Of a DNA stretch of 34,282 nucleotides, positions 17,177-24,048 are shown piece after piece. The translations under genes and the position numbers were made by a program. The first letter of the stretch is position 1. Every line of letters begins with the position of its first letter. Origin of the DNA: Anaerolineaceae bacterium UBA6107 (GTDB lineage: Bacteria > Chloroflexota > Anaerolineae > Anaerolineales > Anaerolineaceae). The stretch is taken from NCBI GenBank assembly GCA_002428455.1, contig DIWL01000079.1, positions 1-34,282 on the forward strand, given 5' to 3'. Below the pieces are notes generated by a model. It was not told the DNA's origin and made no database searches. It saw nothing but the letters and a program-made list of their open reading frames with translations.

Positions 17177-17575
17177 TTATTCGATAAAGACCTCGACGTG
17201 TTCACCGTCTTCGTCGTCATACACATCCATGATCTGGCCGGTCTCACCGGAAGCGAGGGCTTCAGCCATGCGGGTGGCATCCAATCCTTCCACTTCAGGT
17301 GAAAAACGCATACCCATGCGCATGCCAGCGGTGACCATCCCCACAGGCAGGCGGATGTTAACTCGTGTGCGGCCGGTATCCGTGTCAGTCACGCGAACGC
17401 GGAAGAAGCGTCCGCCGCCCTTGCTTGAAAAACCGATGGATGAACGGTCCGGCGCTTCGGATTTGCGGCCGGGAGCGTCGAGCGCCTTAAGCAATTCACT
17501 CGCCACATCGGCGGTAATCTTGCCTTCCTGCACCATCTTCAACACTTTTAAGCGTTCTTCACTCGTAGCCATCAT
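17177..17575 (-). CDS. SHOCT-like (LiaX/YvlB N-terminal type) small protein
   Basis: Protein of 132 residues, likely cytoplasmic. The first 35 residues (SEERLKVLKMVQEGKITADV, then ASELLKAL) match the short helix-hairpin called SHOCT-like, found at the start of LiaX/YvlB-type envelope-stress proteins. The rest is a beta-rich domain with FFRVRVTDTDTGRTRVNIRL and an acidic C-terminus (DVYDDEDGEHVEVFIE). It lies directly behind the DUF2089 gene with an ATGA overlap, so both are made from one operon. Two adjacent Met codons leave the exact start open by one residue. Function in this context is not known. Confidence 0.72.
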   Translation of the reverse strand: MMATSEERLKVLKMVQEGKITADVASELLKALDAPGRKSEAPDRSSIGFSSKGGGRFFRVRVTDTDTGRTRVNIRLPVGMVTAGMRMGMRFSPEVEGLDATRMAEALASGETGQIMDVYDDEDGEHVEVFIE

Positions 17576-18003
17576 TTTCCCTCCTGAACCTCAGAAGCAC
17601 GAGGTTTAATGTATTTTTCACCGCGCAGCCTGGCCTGGGCTTCCTCCCAGGAGATCTCGCCACGATCAAGGCGGTCGAGGATCTCACGCCGGTCTTCTGC
17701 GGTAAGGACCAGTAGACCTTCGTCCTTGCCAGGTTCGTAGCCAAGCGCGCGCACGATCTCGTTCAAACGGCTGCGCAGGGTGGGATAGGAAAGGTTCATC
17801 TCATCCTCCATGCGGTTGAGGCGCCCTTCACATTTGACAAAGGTGAGCAGGAACTGCATTTGTTCAGGGGTGAGATGCCCGAACGGTGTGTGTTCGGTTG
17901 AAAAATGTCCCTCGATTGTGGTATCGCAGTTGACGCAATACAAGCGGGTCACCACCAGGTCGGAATTACACACCGGGCACTTGCTGAGTGTATTATTGAT
18001 CAT
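17572..18003 (-). CDS. DUF2089-family zinc-ribbon/helix-turn-helix protein
   Basis: Protein of 143 residues. The N-terminus is a zinc ribbon (KCPVCNSDLVVTRLYCVNCD, two Cys-x2-Cys knuckles) and the middle (LTPEQMQFLLTFVKCEGRL, then MEDEMNLSYPTLRSRLNEIV) is a winged-helix-like DNA-binding segment: the DUF2089 layout. The C-terminal DRREILDRLDRGEISWEEAQ is a SHOCT-like helical hairpin related to the one in the downstream protein. Such proteins are thought to be transcription factors. The gene starts a two-gene operon behind a strong promoter with an overlapping palindrome (18080-18110), which makes autoregulation plausible. Confidence 0.87.
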   Translation of the reverse strand: MINNTLSKCPVCNSDLVVTRLYCVNCDTTIEGHFSTEHTPFGHLTPEQMQFLLTFVKCEGRLNRMEDEMNLSYPTLRSRLNEIVRALGYEPGKDEGLLVLTAEDRREILDRLDRGEISWEEAQARLRGEKYIKPRASEVQEGK

Positions 18004-18079
18004 ATTTGCACCGCCTTGTTTTCGGTTTTCATAAACCAGTAATATTTTGAAAAATCAAACCGGAATTCGAATAATTTTT

Positions 18080-18110
18080 ATTATATTAGCACAATATTAA
18101 ATATTGTCAA
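18080..18110 (-). promoter_or_regulatory. Promoter with palindromic operator upstream of DUF2089 operon
   Basis: On the minus strand a perfect -35 TTGACA (18105-18110) is followed by TATAAT (18080-18085, spacer 19) or the overlapping TAATAT (18083-18088, spacer 16). A perfect 17-base palindrome ACAATATT-A-AATATTGT at 18091-18107 overlaps the end of the -35 box and fills much of the spacer. That placement is typical of a repressor operator. The predicted leader is about 70 bases, with AAGGCGGTG as Shine-Dalgarno. Confidence 0.75.
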
Positions 18111-18161
18111 TACTTAAATTAATAAAATCAATATTCATTTTAAGAATGCTGTGAAGATCGT

Positions 18162-18539
18162 TCAGCGTTCAGGCTTGTCGCTGATGGAACGTTCGCCCTT
18201 GAGAAACCAGCCGCCCAAGCGGTTGTCAGCATCTTTGGGCGCGCGGTCATAATAGATCTCAAAGATTTGACCGGAATCCACCTTGACACGGAAGGAAAAA
18301 CGACCCACTCCCCAGGACCCCGCGCGCGCGGCAGACGCGAGGTGGGCGGGGGTCATGTTGCTTGTCGCCCGACCGCGCCGTGCGTAATCCACCCATTCTT
18401 CGAGAACGGATACGATCGTGTAACACTGCCCGCGCCAGGTGAAGCGCTGGGGACAGACGGGGGTCTTCTCGCGCACAGGAGGAACGTCAAACTCCACCGC
18501 GATGGGTTCATCAATAAAACTGGCAGGAATGGTTTTCAT
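18162..18539 (-). CDS. DUF6504-like protein
   Basis: Protein of 125 residues, hydrophilic. The core PQRFTWRGQCYTIVSVLEEW followed by RFSFRVKVDSGQIFEIYYDR and GGWFLKGER resembles the DUF6504 pattern (Trp-Arg-Gly-x-x-Tyr, a mid-protein Trp, then a Tyr-containing strand and a final Trp). The function of that family is unknown. The gene stands between the DUF2089 operon promoter and the first CDF gene, all on the minus strand. The family assignment is from memory of the pattern and is moderate. Confidence 0.6.
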   Translation of the reverse strand: MKTIPASFIDEPIAVEFDVPPVREKTPVCPQRFTWRGQCYTIVSVLEEWVDYARRGRATSNMTPAHLASAARAGSWGVGRFSFRVKVDSGQIFEIYYDRAPKDADNRLGGWFLKGERSISDKPER

Positions 18540-18602
18540 GGGTACACCTGTATGTAATGATCAAGACGGGTGAAAAATGGCTTGGCGCACGAACTGGCAG
18601 GG

Positions 18603-19505
18603 TCAATCCTTCCAGTCATGCGGTTCCACATGCACATAGGCACGGTCCACATTCGGAAAAGATTCCAGTACCTGGATCACTGCATCCGAGATCTGGTGAG
18701 ACTCGGTCAATGTCTTGGAGCCATCAACGTTGATGTGCAGATCCACCATCAGGCGGGGACCGACGTAATCCGTCATAATGTGATGCACCTTGATCACACC
18801 GGGGACGGTCTCAACCGCGGTGATGAACGCCTCGACTTCATCCCGGCTGGCGCCGCGTCCGGTGAGAAAACCAAGGTTTTCGCGTCCGGCAAGAAAGGCA
18901 TTGCGGAAGATCCACAAGGCGACGAGCAACCCGGCGATGGGATCAGCCAGGGGGTGGATGAAGTTCGAACCCAGTATACCGATGAACGCAGCCAGTGAAG
19001 AGAGAACATCGCTCAGATTATCACGGGCGGTGGTGGCCAGCGTGGGGCTGAGGATGCGCCGGCTGATACGGTTGATGGAATAATACATGCCCACCTTGAT
19101 CAGCGCGCTTGCCAGCAAAATTAAAACGGGCAGATCAAGGGTGATGGCTGCAAGTGAACCGGATGTGTAGCGGCTGATGGCGTTGCGGGCTGCCTCGAAA
19201 CCGGCAAAGGCCATGGAAGCCGTAACAGCCAGACCGACCAGCGGTTCGTAGCGCGAGTGTCCCTGCGGATGTGATAAGTCGGGAGGGCGCAGGGCTGCCC
19301 ATAAACCCAGCACCATGAACACAGAGTAAACCACATCAGATACAGAATTGGCTGCGTCAGCGTACAGGGCGGCTGAGCCAGAAAGATAGGCTACGATGCC
19401 TTTGGCAACGGCCAGGGCAAGGTTGCCTCCCATGGTGATCAACAGCGCGGTGCGGTAATTGCGCTCCTGTTCAGGGTTTGGCTTATAATCTCTGACCCAC
19501 TGCAT
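18603..19505 (-). CDS. Cation diffusion facilitator, Mn-like metal site
   Basis: Inner-membrane metal/proton exchanger of 300 residues with six membrane helices and a C-terminal dimer domain (residues about 215-300). The metal-site residues in helix 2 are Asn53 and Asp57 (ADAANSVSD) and in helix 5 Asp162 and Asp166 (ARDNLSDVL). This N-x3-D / D-x3-D set is the one described for manganese exporters such as MntE, in contrast to H-x3-D in zinc exporters, so manganese (or iron) export is inferred. HPQGHSRYEPL is the usual loop after helix 2-3. Preceded by a structured leader with its own -10 (19506-19627). The upstream gene on the same strand is a second, zinc-type CDF. Confidence 0.88.
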   Translation of the reverse strand: MQWVRDYKPNPEQERNYRTALLITMGGNLALAVAKGIVAYLSGSAALYADAANSVSDVVYSVFMVLGLWAALRPPDLSHPQGHSRYEPLVGLAVTASMAFAGFEAARNAISRYTSGSLAAITLDLPVLILLASALIKVGMYYSINRISRRILSPTLATTARDNLSDVLSSLAAFIGILGSNFIHPLADPIAGLLVALWIFRNAFLAGRENLGFLTGRGASRDEVEAFITAVETVPGVIKVHHIMTDYVGPRLMVDLHINVDGSKTLTESHQISDAVIQVLESFPNVDRAYVHVEPHDWKD

Positions 19506-19627
19506 TTCTCATCCCATCCTTTTAACGAAAAACCCCAAAGCGACACCTTCCATTGTGGAGGAATCACACCTTTGAGGCCAGCAAACGACTCGCCAGACTG
19601 GTGAACCTGTCCGGCAGGATGATTATA
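19506..19627 (-). promoter_or_regulatory. Structured leader with terminator-like hairpin, upstream of Mn-like CDF gene
   Basis: On the minus strand a TATAAT (19622-19627) lies about 120 bases before the CDF start. The leader contains CCTG-CCGGA-CAGG, and then a hairpin whose outer stem CCTCAAAG / CTTTGGGG (19570-19577 with 19533-19540) encloses an inner TTCC / GGAA stem. A TTTTT tract (19528-19532) follows, then the Shine-Dalgarno AAAGGATGGGA and the ATG. A terminator-like hairpin between promoter and start is how many riboswitches and attenuators work. No match to the yybP-ykoY or NiCo consensus was recognised. Function is inference. Confidence 0.45.
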
Positions 19628-19655
19628 TCATCAGTGCGCAGTGTGATCGGGGCGG

Positions 19656-20588
19656 TTAATTGCAGCCGCCGTGACCTTCTCCGCAGTGCGTTTCTTCAAA
19701 TTGCAGCGTAGTGTGTTCGATGCTGAACTGCGCAGCGAGCATTGTCTTTACACGCTCCATTACCTGAGCCTGCTGTGCCAGACCGCCCGGCAGCAGCACA
19801 ATGTGCGCGCTCAAGGCTAACTGCTCCGCGCCAAGGTTCCAGACGTGCAGATCATGCACTGTTTCAACCTCAGGCAGGGAAGTGATCGAAAGATTGATCT
19901 CGCGGATCGACAACCCATCGGGCACACCTTCGTTGAGGATGTGCAGCGAGCGGCGCAGCACGCGGTAAGCGCTGATTAGGATGATCCCGCCGATGAGGAT
20001 GGAAATGAACGGGTCGATCCAGCGCGCACCTGTCAGGCGGATGAGCAAAGCAGCGACGATGACACCGACCGATGAGATCAGGTCACCCAGCACATGCAGA
20101 TAAGCGCTGTGAACGTTTAGATTGCGTACTTCTTTTTTTTGATTGGCCTGTACATGCGGGTGATCGTGGTCATGATCATGGCCGCCAAGGATCAGCGCAA
20201 CGACGATGTTCACCGCCAGGCCGATCACGGCGATGATCATCATTTCCAGGCTTTTAATCTCCACCGGCGAGCGCCAGCGTCCAATGGCTTCGACCCAGAT
20301 GCCGACCGAGATCACCAGCAGCGAAACGCCATTGATCAGAGCGGCGATGACCTCGGCGCGGTGCCAGCCGTAGCTGTGGCGGTCATCCGGCGGGCGGGCA
20401 GCCAGGCGCAGAGCAAAAAAGCTCAACCCGAGGGCGAAGATGTCGGAAAACACGTGTGCGGCGTCTGAAAGCAGCGCAAGTGATCCCGACCATATCCCGC
20501 CAATGACCTCCGCGACCAGGATGAGGCTGGTGAGGGCGATGGAAAGGATGAAGCGTTTTTGGGTGTTGCTGGTATCCCTGGTCTGCAA
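19656..20588 (-). CDS. Cation diffusion facilitator, CzcD/ZitB-type zinc exporter
   Basis: Inner-membrane zinc (or cobalt/cadmium) exporter of 310 residues. Metal-site residues are His45 and Asp49 (SDAAHVFSDI) and His165 and Asp169 (YLHVLGDLISS), the H-x3-D / H-x3-D set of zinc CDFs. A His-rich loop GGHDHDHDHPH lies between helices 4 and 5 and a His/Cys-rich tail (THCGEGHGGCN) ends the protein. Translation uses a TTG start at 20586-20588 behind GGAGTG. The gene lies upstream of the Mn-like CDF gene on the same strand and 20 bases downstream of the phosphatase gene. Confidence 0.92.
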   Translation of the reverse strand: MQTRDTSNTQKRFILSIALTSLILVAEVIGGIWSGSLALLSDAAHVFSDIFALGLSFFALRLAARPPDDRHSYGWHRAEVIAALINGVSLLVISVGIWVEAIGRWRSPVEIKSLEMMIIAVIGLAVNIVVALILGGHDHDHDHPHVQANQKKEVRNLNVHSAYLHVLGDLISSVGVIVAALLIRLTGARWIDPFISILIGGIILISAYRVLRRSLHILNEGVPDGLSIREINLSITSLPEVETVHDLHVWNLGAEQLALSAHIVLLPGGLAQQAQVMERVKTMLAAQFSIEHTTLQFEETHCGEGHGGCN

Positions 20589-20608
20589 TGCTCACTCCAT
20601 CGAAGCGT

Positions 20609-21382
20609 TTAAACGCATTCGATCTCGATCTCCGCGACGGATTTGAGGATGTAGGTGGGTCGGTAAGGGAAGTGCTCCACGTCGGCTAATGTGGAGACAC
20701 CGCTGAGCACCAGGATGGTATCAAGACCGCTCATCACACCGGCGACGATATCGGTATCCATGCGATCTCCGACCATGATGGTATCTTCGGAATGAACACC
20801 GAGGTACCGCAGGGCGCTGCGCATCATCAGGGGATTGGGTTTGCCGACGAAGAAGGGGGCTTTACCGGTAGCTTTCTCGATCAATGCGGCAAGGGCGCCG
20901 GTAGCCGGGACGATGCCGGATTCCAGCGGGCCGGTCGAATCGGGGTTGGTGGCGATGAACATCGCTCCATCCTTGATCAGGCGCACCGCCTTCGTGATCT
21001 GCTCGAAATTGTAATTGTTTACCTCGCCCAGAACGACATAATCAGGGTTCATGTCAGTCTGCACGTAACCTACTTCATGCAGCGCCTGGGTGAGTCCGCT
21101 TTCGCCAATGACAAAGGCTTTACCGTTGGGACGCTGGCTTTGCAGGAAGCGCGCAGTGGCAATGGCTGAGGTGAAAATGTGATCAGCCGGCACGCGGAGG
21201 CCGGTCATGTTTAAGCGGTGTTCCAGATCGCGCTGGGTGTAAAGCGGGTTGTTGGTGAGGATGAGGAATTTGACGCCGCATTCGATCAGCCGGTCGATGA
21301 AAGCAGCCGCGCCGGGAAGAGGTGTTTTGCCTTTTACCAGCACACCATCCATGTCGATAAGATAATTCTTTTTCTTTGCCAT
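20609..21382 (-). CDS. HAD-IIA family phosphatase, NagD-like
   Basis: Cytoplasmic phosphatase of 257 residues. HAD motif I is YLIDMDGVLVKG (Asp nucleophile and Asp acid/base), motif II is FLILTNNP, and motifs III/IV are in KPNPLMM and VGDRMDTDIVAGVMSGL. The cap of type IIA lies between motifs II and III. NagD-like enzymes act on nucleotides and sugar phosphates; 4-nitrophenylphosphatase-type names are also used. It is separated from the downstream CDF gene by only 20 bases, so co-transcription is likely, and it diverges from the sortase gene. Confidence 0.9.
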   Translation of the reverse strand: MAKKKNYLIDMDGVLVKGKTPLPGAAAFIDRLIECGVKFLILTNNPLYTQRDLEHRLNMTGLRVPADHIFTSAIATARFLQSQRPNGKAFVIGESGLTQALHEVGYVQTDMNPDYVVLGEVNNYNFEQITKAVRLIKDGAMFIATNPDSTGPLESGIVPATGALAALIEKATGKAPFFVGKPNPLMMRSALRYLGVHSEDTIMVGDRMDTDIVAGVMSGLDTILVLSGVSTLADVEHFPYRPTYILKSVAEIEIECV

Positions 21383-21503
21383 GCTGCGCCTCCGATTCAG
21401 GGATATTCTAACATGGAAGGGATGTGCGCATGCGACATAGAAAGGAGAAAGGGGTTATCGGGTATAATCATGCGTGGTGAATCCAGCATGAAGAGGGTGA
21501 CCA

Positions 21504-22403
21504 GTGCCACGCCGTAAGTCTATTGAGGATTACTCCGCGCATGAGCTGCAACAGCTACTGAAGGACAAACGCCGTGCGGAGCACGAGGCACGGCTCGAAG
21601 CCTTCCGCAAGACCGGCAGGGCGCTTGAAGGGGTAAAACCGGCGCAGGCAGTTATTCAACCGGTGCGGGTTGATGACGCTGAACCGGAAACCTCCACGCT
21701 GCGGGACAGGGTGCAAAACCGCCGCCGCAAAGGGCTGGATACCTTCCTGTACGCGGTCGAGATCATTGCCGTGATCGGCCTGCTCTTTATCTTCATCAAT
21801 GGGGCGAACCTGCTGCGCAATCTGAACACGCAGGTGGCTGGTGCGCTGGAACAGGCCACGCCAACACCAACCCCGTTGTTCACCGCGGTGGTGCTGCCTG
21901 GCGGGCACGTGGCACCGGTAGCCGGTCAGGAAAACCGTTTTAATGAAGCGGAGATCCCGGAACACTTGCGGCCGTTGATGCAGAGTTACGCCAACCTGCC
22001 TGTCCCCACGCAAAGTCCGCAGCAGGCGCGCCAGATCCAGATTGCGGCGATCGGGGTGAACGCGCCGGTGGTGATGGGCGACGGCTGGGAACAGCTGAAG
22101 AAGGGCGTGGGACAGCACCTGGGCACCGCCAATCCCGGCGAGCCCGGCAACCTGGTGCTTTCGGCGCATAACGATATTTTCAGCGAGATCTTCCGCGACC
22201 TGGATCAGCTCAAGGAAGGTGATGAGATCGTGATCATCACACAGGACCGTACTTTCACTTATGTGATCACCGGCAGCCAGGTGGTGGAACCGAACAGGGT
22301 GGATTTGCTGGCGCAAACCAGCGAAAGCACGATCACATTGATCTCTTGTTACCCTTACCTGGTAGATAATAAGCGCATTGTTGTGCAAGGTGTATTACAA
22401 TAG
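21504..22403 (+). CDS. Sortase-family transpeptidase (class D/E-like) with N-terminal anchor
   Basis: Membrane-anchored sortase of 299 residues. The basic cytoplasmic N-terminus (about 1-78, rich in Lys/Arg) precedes one membrane helix (about 79-99). A short Thr/Pro linker (ATPTPTPLFT) follows, then the sortase beta-barrel with His222 (VLSAHNDIF), Cys282 (TLISCYPY) and Arg291 (NKRIVVQG), the full catalytic triad. The start is a GTG (21504) behind AGAGGGTGA. A -10-like TATAAT lies at 21463-21468. No LPxTG-type substrate was seen in the window. Class assignment is tentative. Confidence 0.87.
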   Translation: MPRRKSIEDYSAHELQQLLKDKRRAEHEARLEAFRKTGRALEGVKPAQAVIQPVRVDDAEPETSTLRDRVQNRRRKGLDTFLYAVEIIAVIGLLFIFINGANLLRNLNTQVAGALEQATPTPTPLFTAVVLPGGHVAPVAGQENRFNEAEIPEHLRPLMQSYANLPVPTQSPQQARQIQIAAIGVNAPVVMGDGWEQLKKGVGQHLGTANPGEPGNLVLSAHNDIFSEIFRDLDQLKEGDEIVIITQDRTFTYVITGSQVVEPNRVDLLAQTSESTITLISCYPYLVDNKRIVVQGVLQ

Positions 22404-22436
22404 GGGATATTCTGTAAAGCAGTTCAGGAGAGTTGC

Positions 22437-22655
22437 ATGGCAAAGAAAACCAAGAAGCGTTCAGTGAGCTCAGCAAAAGCAGTGAACAAAACCGCTGCCG
22501 TCGTTACGGAAGCCGCCGCATCGAAGGCTGCCGCATTCCGGGCGACAGAGTTTAACCCGGATTACGGCTATGTTAAGAAGGACCTGAAACGCATCGGCTT
22601 GCTGGCTGGTTCGTTCTTCGTGATCCTGTTGGTCCTATCGTTCTTTTTGCGCTAG
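22437..22655 (+). CDS. Small tail-anchored membrane protein, unknown
   Basis: Protein of 72 residues. The first 30 residues are Lys/Ala/Ser-rich and basic (MAKKTKKRSVSSAKAVNK), the middle has FNPDYGYVKKDLKRI, and the C-terminus is a single hydrophobic helix (IGLLAGSFFVILLVLSFFLR). A Shine-Dalgarno (CAGGAGAG) precedes the ATG. It follows the sortase gene by 33 bases and is likely co-transcribed. This tail-anchored layout is frequent in Chloroflexota small proteins, but I do not recognise a family. A terminator follows at 22691. Confidence 0.7.
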   Translation: MAKKTKKRSVSSAKAVNKTAAVVTEAAASKAAAFRATEFNPDYGYVKKDLKRIGLLAGSFFVILLVLSFFLR

Positions 22656-22690
22656 GTGAGCGGGCAGAAGTAACCTGAGTAGATAATCCC

Positions 22691-22720
22691 ACCGGATCGC
22701 CCAGGCGGTCCGGTTTCTTT
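22691..22720 (+). terminator. Rho-independent terminator after sortase unit
   Basis: The stem ACCGGATCGC / GCGGTCCGGT (22691-22700 with 22705-22714; one G-T wobble) with loop CCAG is followed by TTCTTT. It closes the sortase / small protein unit just before the tRNA promoter. Confidence 0.8.
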
Positions 22721-22721
22721 A

Positions 22722-22750
22722 TTGACGGGGGTATGAGGGCGTGATAAAAT
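22722..22750 (+). promoter_or_regulatory. Sigma-70 type promoter of tRNA-Lys
   Basis: TTGACG (22722-22727) and TAAAAT (22745-22750) are separated by 17 bases, and the tRNA begins 18 bases after the -10 box. The spacing is ideal. Confidence 0.8.
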
Positions 22751-22767
22751 TCTGACCGTCCGAAAAC

Positions 22768-22839
22768 GGGCGCGTAGCTCAATGGCAGAGCAGCGGCCTT
22801 TTAAGCCGTTTGTTGAGGGTTCGATCCCCTCCGCGCTCA
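22768..22839 (+). tRNA. tRNA-Lys (UUU anticodon)
   Basis: 72 bases fold as a cloverleaf. The acceptor is GGGCGCG / CGCGCTC with one G-T pair, the D arm GCTC / GAGC, and the anticodon stem GCGGC / GCCGT with loop CTTTTAA (anticodon TTT). The T arm is GAGGG-TTCGATC-CCCTC and the discriminator is A. CCA is not encoded. The 3' end (from 22829) is duplicated at 25143, marking it as an integration target. Confidence 0.95.
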
Positions 22840-22852
22840 CTTTTTGTTTAAA
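22829..22852 (+). repeat. Left attachment-site repeat (tRNA 3' end)
   Basis: These 24 bases (CTCCGCGCTCACTTTTTG, then TTTAAA), spanning the tRNA-Lys 3' end and 13 bases beyond, recur without mismatch at 25143-25166. Direct repeats of a tRNA 3' end flanking foreign-looking DNA are the standard mark of tyrosine-recombinase integration. Confidence 0.85.
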
Positions 22853-22870
22853 GGTTTGTTTCCCTCTGAT

Positions 22871-22897
22871 AACCACCATTTATGGTGGTTTATTTTT
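22871..22897 (+). terminator. Rho-independent terminator after tRNA-Lys
   Basis: A perfect stem AACCACCA / TGGTGGTT (22871-22878 with 22883-22890), loop TTTA, is followed by TATTTTT. It lies 31 bases past the tRNA, just inside the island, so the host tRNA transcript may end on island sequence. Confidence 0.8.
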
Positions 22898-23071
22898 GGC
22901 ATCAGTTTTATTTTTCACTTAAGCCATTGTTTTATTTCCCCTAAATAATATATCAAAAATTCAGTTAGAGTTGCGCTAATCTTAAAAAAACCCAAAAACC
23001 CACGTGAGATAATATGCGTGTTTATTGTGTTTCGCTTATTTCTTTGAAAGCATAGGAGAAAGAGATACATA

Positions 23072-23179
23072 TTGAGCATAAAACTAATGGCATTGGTCTG
23101 GGAAACAAACCTGTCCAGTTCGGAAAAATTAGTTTTGCTTTGTTTAATTAATCCGAAGGTATTAATTCCTATTTATTAA
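23072..23179 (+). pseudogene. Truncated phage-type helix-turn-helix (replication-like) protein
   Basis: From TTG at 23072 (AGGAGA Shine-Dalgarno at 23054-23059) translation gives about 35 residues including MALVWETNLSSSEKLVLL before a TAA at 23177. This opening closely resembles the first helix of phage and integrative-element replication or helix-turn-helix proteins, which continue as xALADHANDEG. Here it goes CLINPKVLIPIY and stops, so the rest is lost. Too short for family proof, but the resemblance supports a mobile-element origin. Confidence 0.5.
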
Positions 23180-23196
23180 GATTTTTCAATCGGTGG

Positions 23197-23991
23197 TTAA
23201 TCTTCTAATTCTTCTCCACAATGGGGACAAACCCGTTTTTTGGATTTTCTTTTTTGGATTTCTGTAACAAAACCTGAAGCAATGATACCTGCCGGCATTG
23301 CAAATAACCCGATACCAAGAATTGCTATTAATACACCCAAAACTTTTCCAATAAATGTGATTGGATAAATATCACCATAACCAACCGTTGTAAGCGTGAT
23401 TGCACCCCACCACATACTGTCAAGAATGCTGGAGAATTGATCTGGTTGAGCTTGATTTTCCACAAAATACATCAAGATTGAAGATAGTAACAATATTATG
23501 AAACCCGAAAAAAGGGTGATTGATAATTCTTCTTTTTTCTCTTTTATTACATTGGCAAGTGTCTTTAGGGATTGAGAATACCTACCAATTTTGAATAACC
23601 GAAACAGTCTAAATAACCTAAGTGCTCTAATAAACCTAAGGTCTACACCGATAAATGGAAGGTAAAACGGAAGAATTGCCAACAAATCAATTAATTGTAG
23701 GGGTTGAATTGCGTATTTGATTCTACCGAATACCGGATTTGAAAACTTTTTATCTTTTGTACAAACCCACAGTCGAAGAATGTATTCGATAGTGAAAACA
23801 ATTACAGAAAAAACTTCGAAGCCATTAAAAAATACTTGATATTTTTGATATAAACCTTGCTCAGTTTCCAGAATTACCGCAACAATATTTAGCGATATAA
23901 GCAAAAGCATTCCAATATTAAAAATTCGATTAGTTCGTTTTTCGGAATTAATTGGTATCAATATCTGATAGAAAAAATTATTAATATCCAT
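23197..23991 (-). CDS. Voltage-gated potassium channel (six-helix, Kv-like)
   Basis: Membrane channel of 264 residues. The selectivity filter is TTVGYGD (201-207), preceded by the pore helix SILDSMWWGAITL. Helix S4 is complete: basic residues recur every third position at Arg119, 122, 125, 128, 131, Lys134 and Arg137, the voltage-sensor pattern. S1-S3 precede it (about 22-42, 56-75, 96-115) and S5-S6 flank the pore. The C-terminus carries a small zinc-knuckle half (CPHCGEELED, Cys255, Cys258), often found in bacterial channels of this type. It lies 57 bases downstream of the nuclease gene on the same strand, inside the AT-rich island, and uses codons matching that base composition. Potassium selectivity is strongly supported; gating in the cell is not tested. 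Confidence 0.92.
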   Translation of the reverse strand: MDINNFFYQILIPINSEKRTNRIFNIGMLLLISLNIVAVILETEQGLYQKYQVFFNGFEVFSVIVFTIEYILRLWVCTKDKKFSNPVFGRIKYAIQPLQLIDLLAILPFYLPFIGVDLRFIRALRLFRLFRLFKIGRYSQSLKTLANVIKEKKEELSITLFSGFIILLLSSILMYFVENQAQPDQFSSILDSMWWGAITLTTVGYGDIYPITFIGKVLGVLIAILGIGLFAMPAGIIASGFVTEIQKRKSKKRVCPHCGEELED

Positions 23992-24048
23992 GGGCAGTAT
24001 TTACACCATATTCCATAAGAATTTAATTATTTTCAAGTGGTACTTCGT

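Noticed and set aside
19506..19627. Known NiCo, yybP-ykoY or fluoride riboswitch
   Set aside because: The conserved bases I recall for these classes (for example GAGCAGGCAA of NiCo RNAs) are not found; kept only as an unclassified leader.
21470..21517. Upstream mini-ORF (about 15 codons) before the sortase gene
   Set aside because: It begins within about 2 bases of the -10 box, has no ribosome-binding site, and simply overlaps the sortase start.
22652..22879. Minus-strand open frame across tRNA-Lys (75 codons)
   Set aside because: It lies antisense to the tRNA and its terminator; this kind of frame is a well-known artefact of tRNA sequence.
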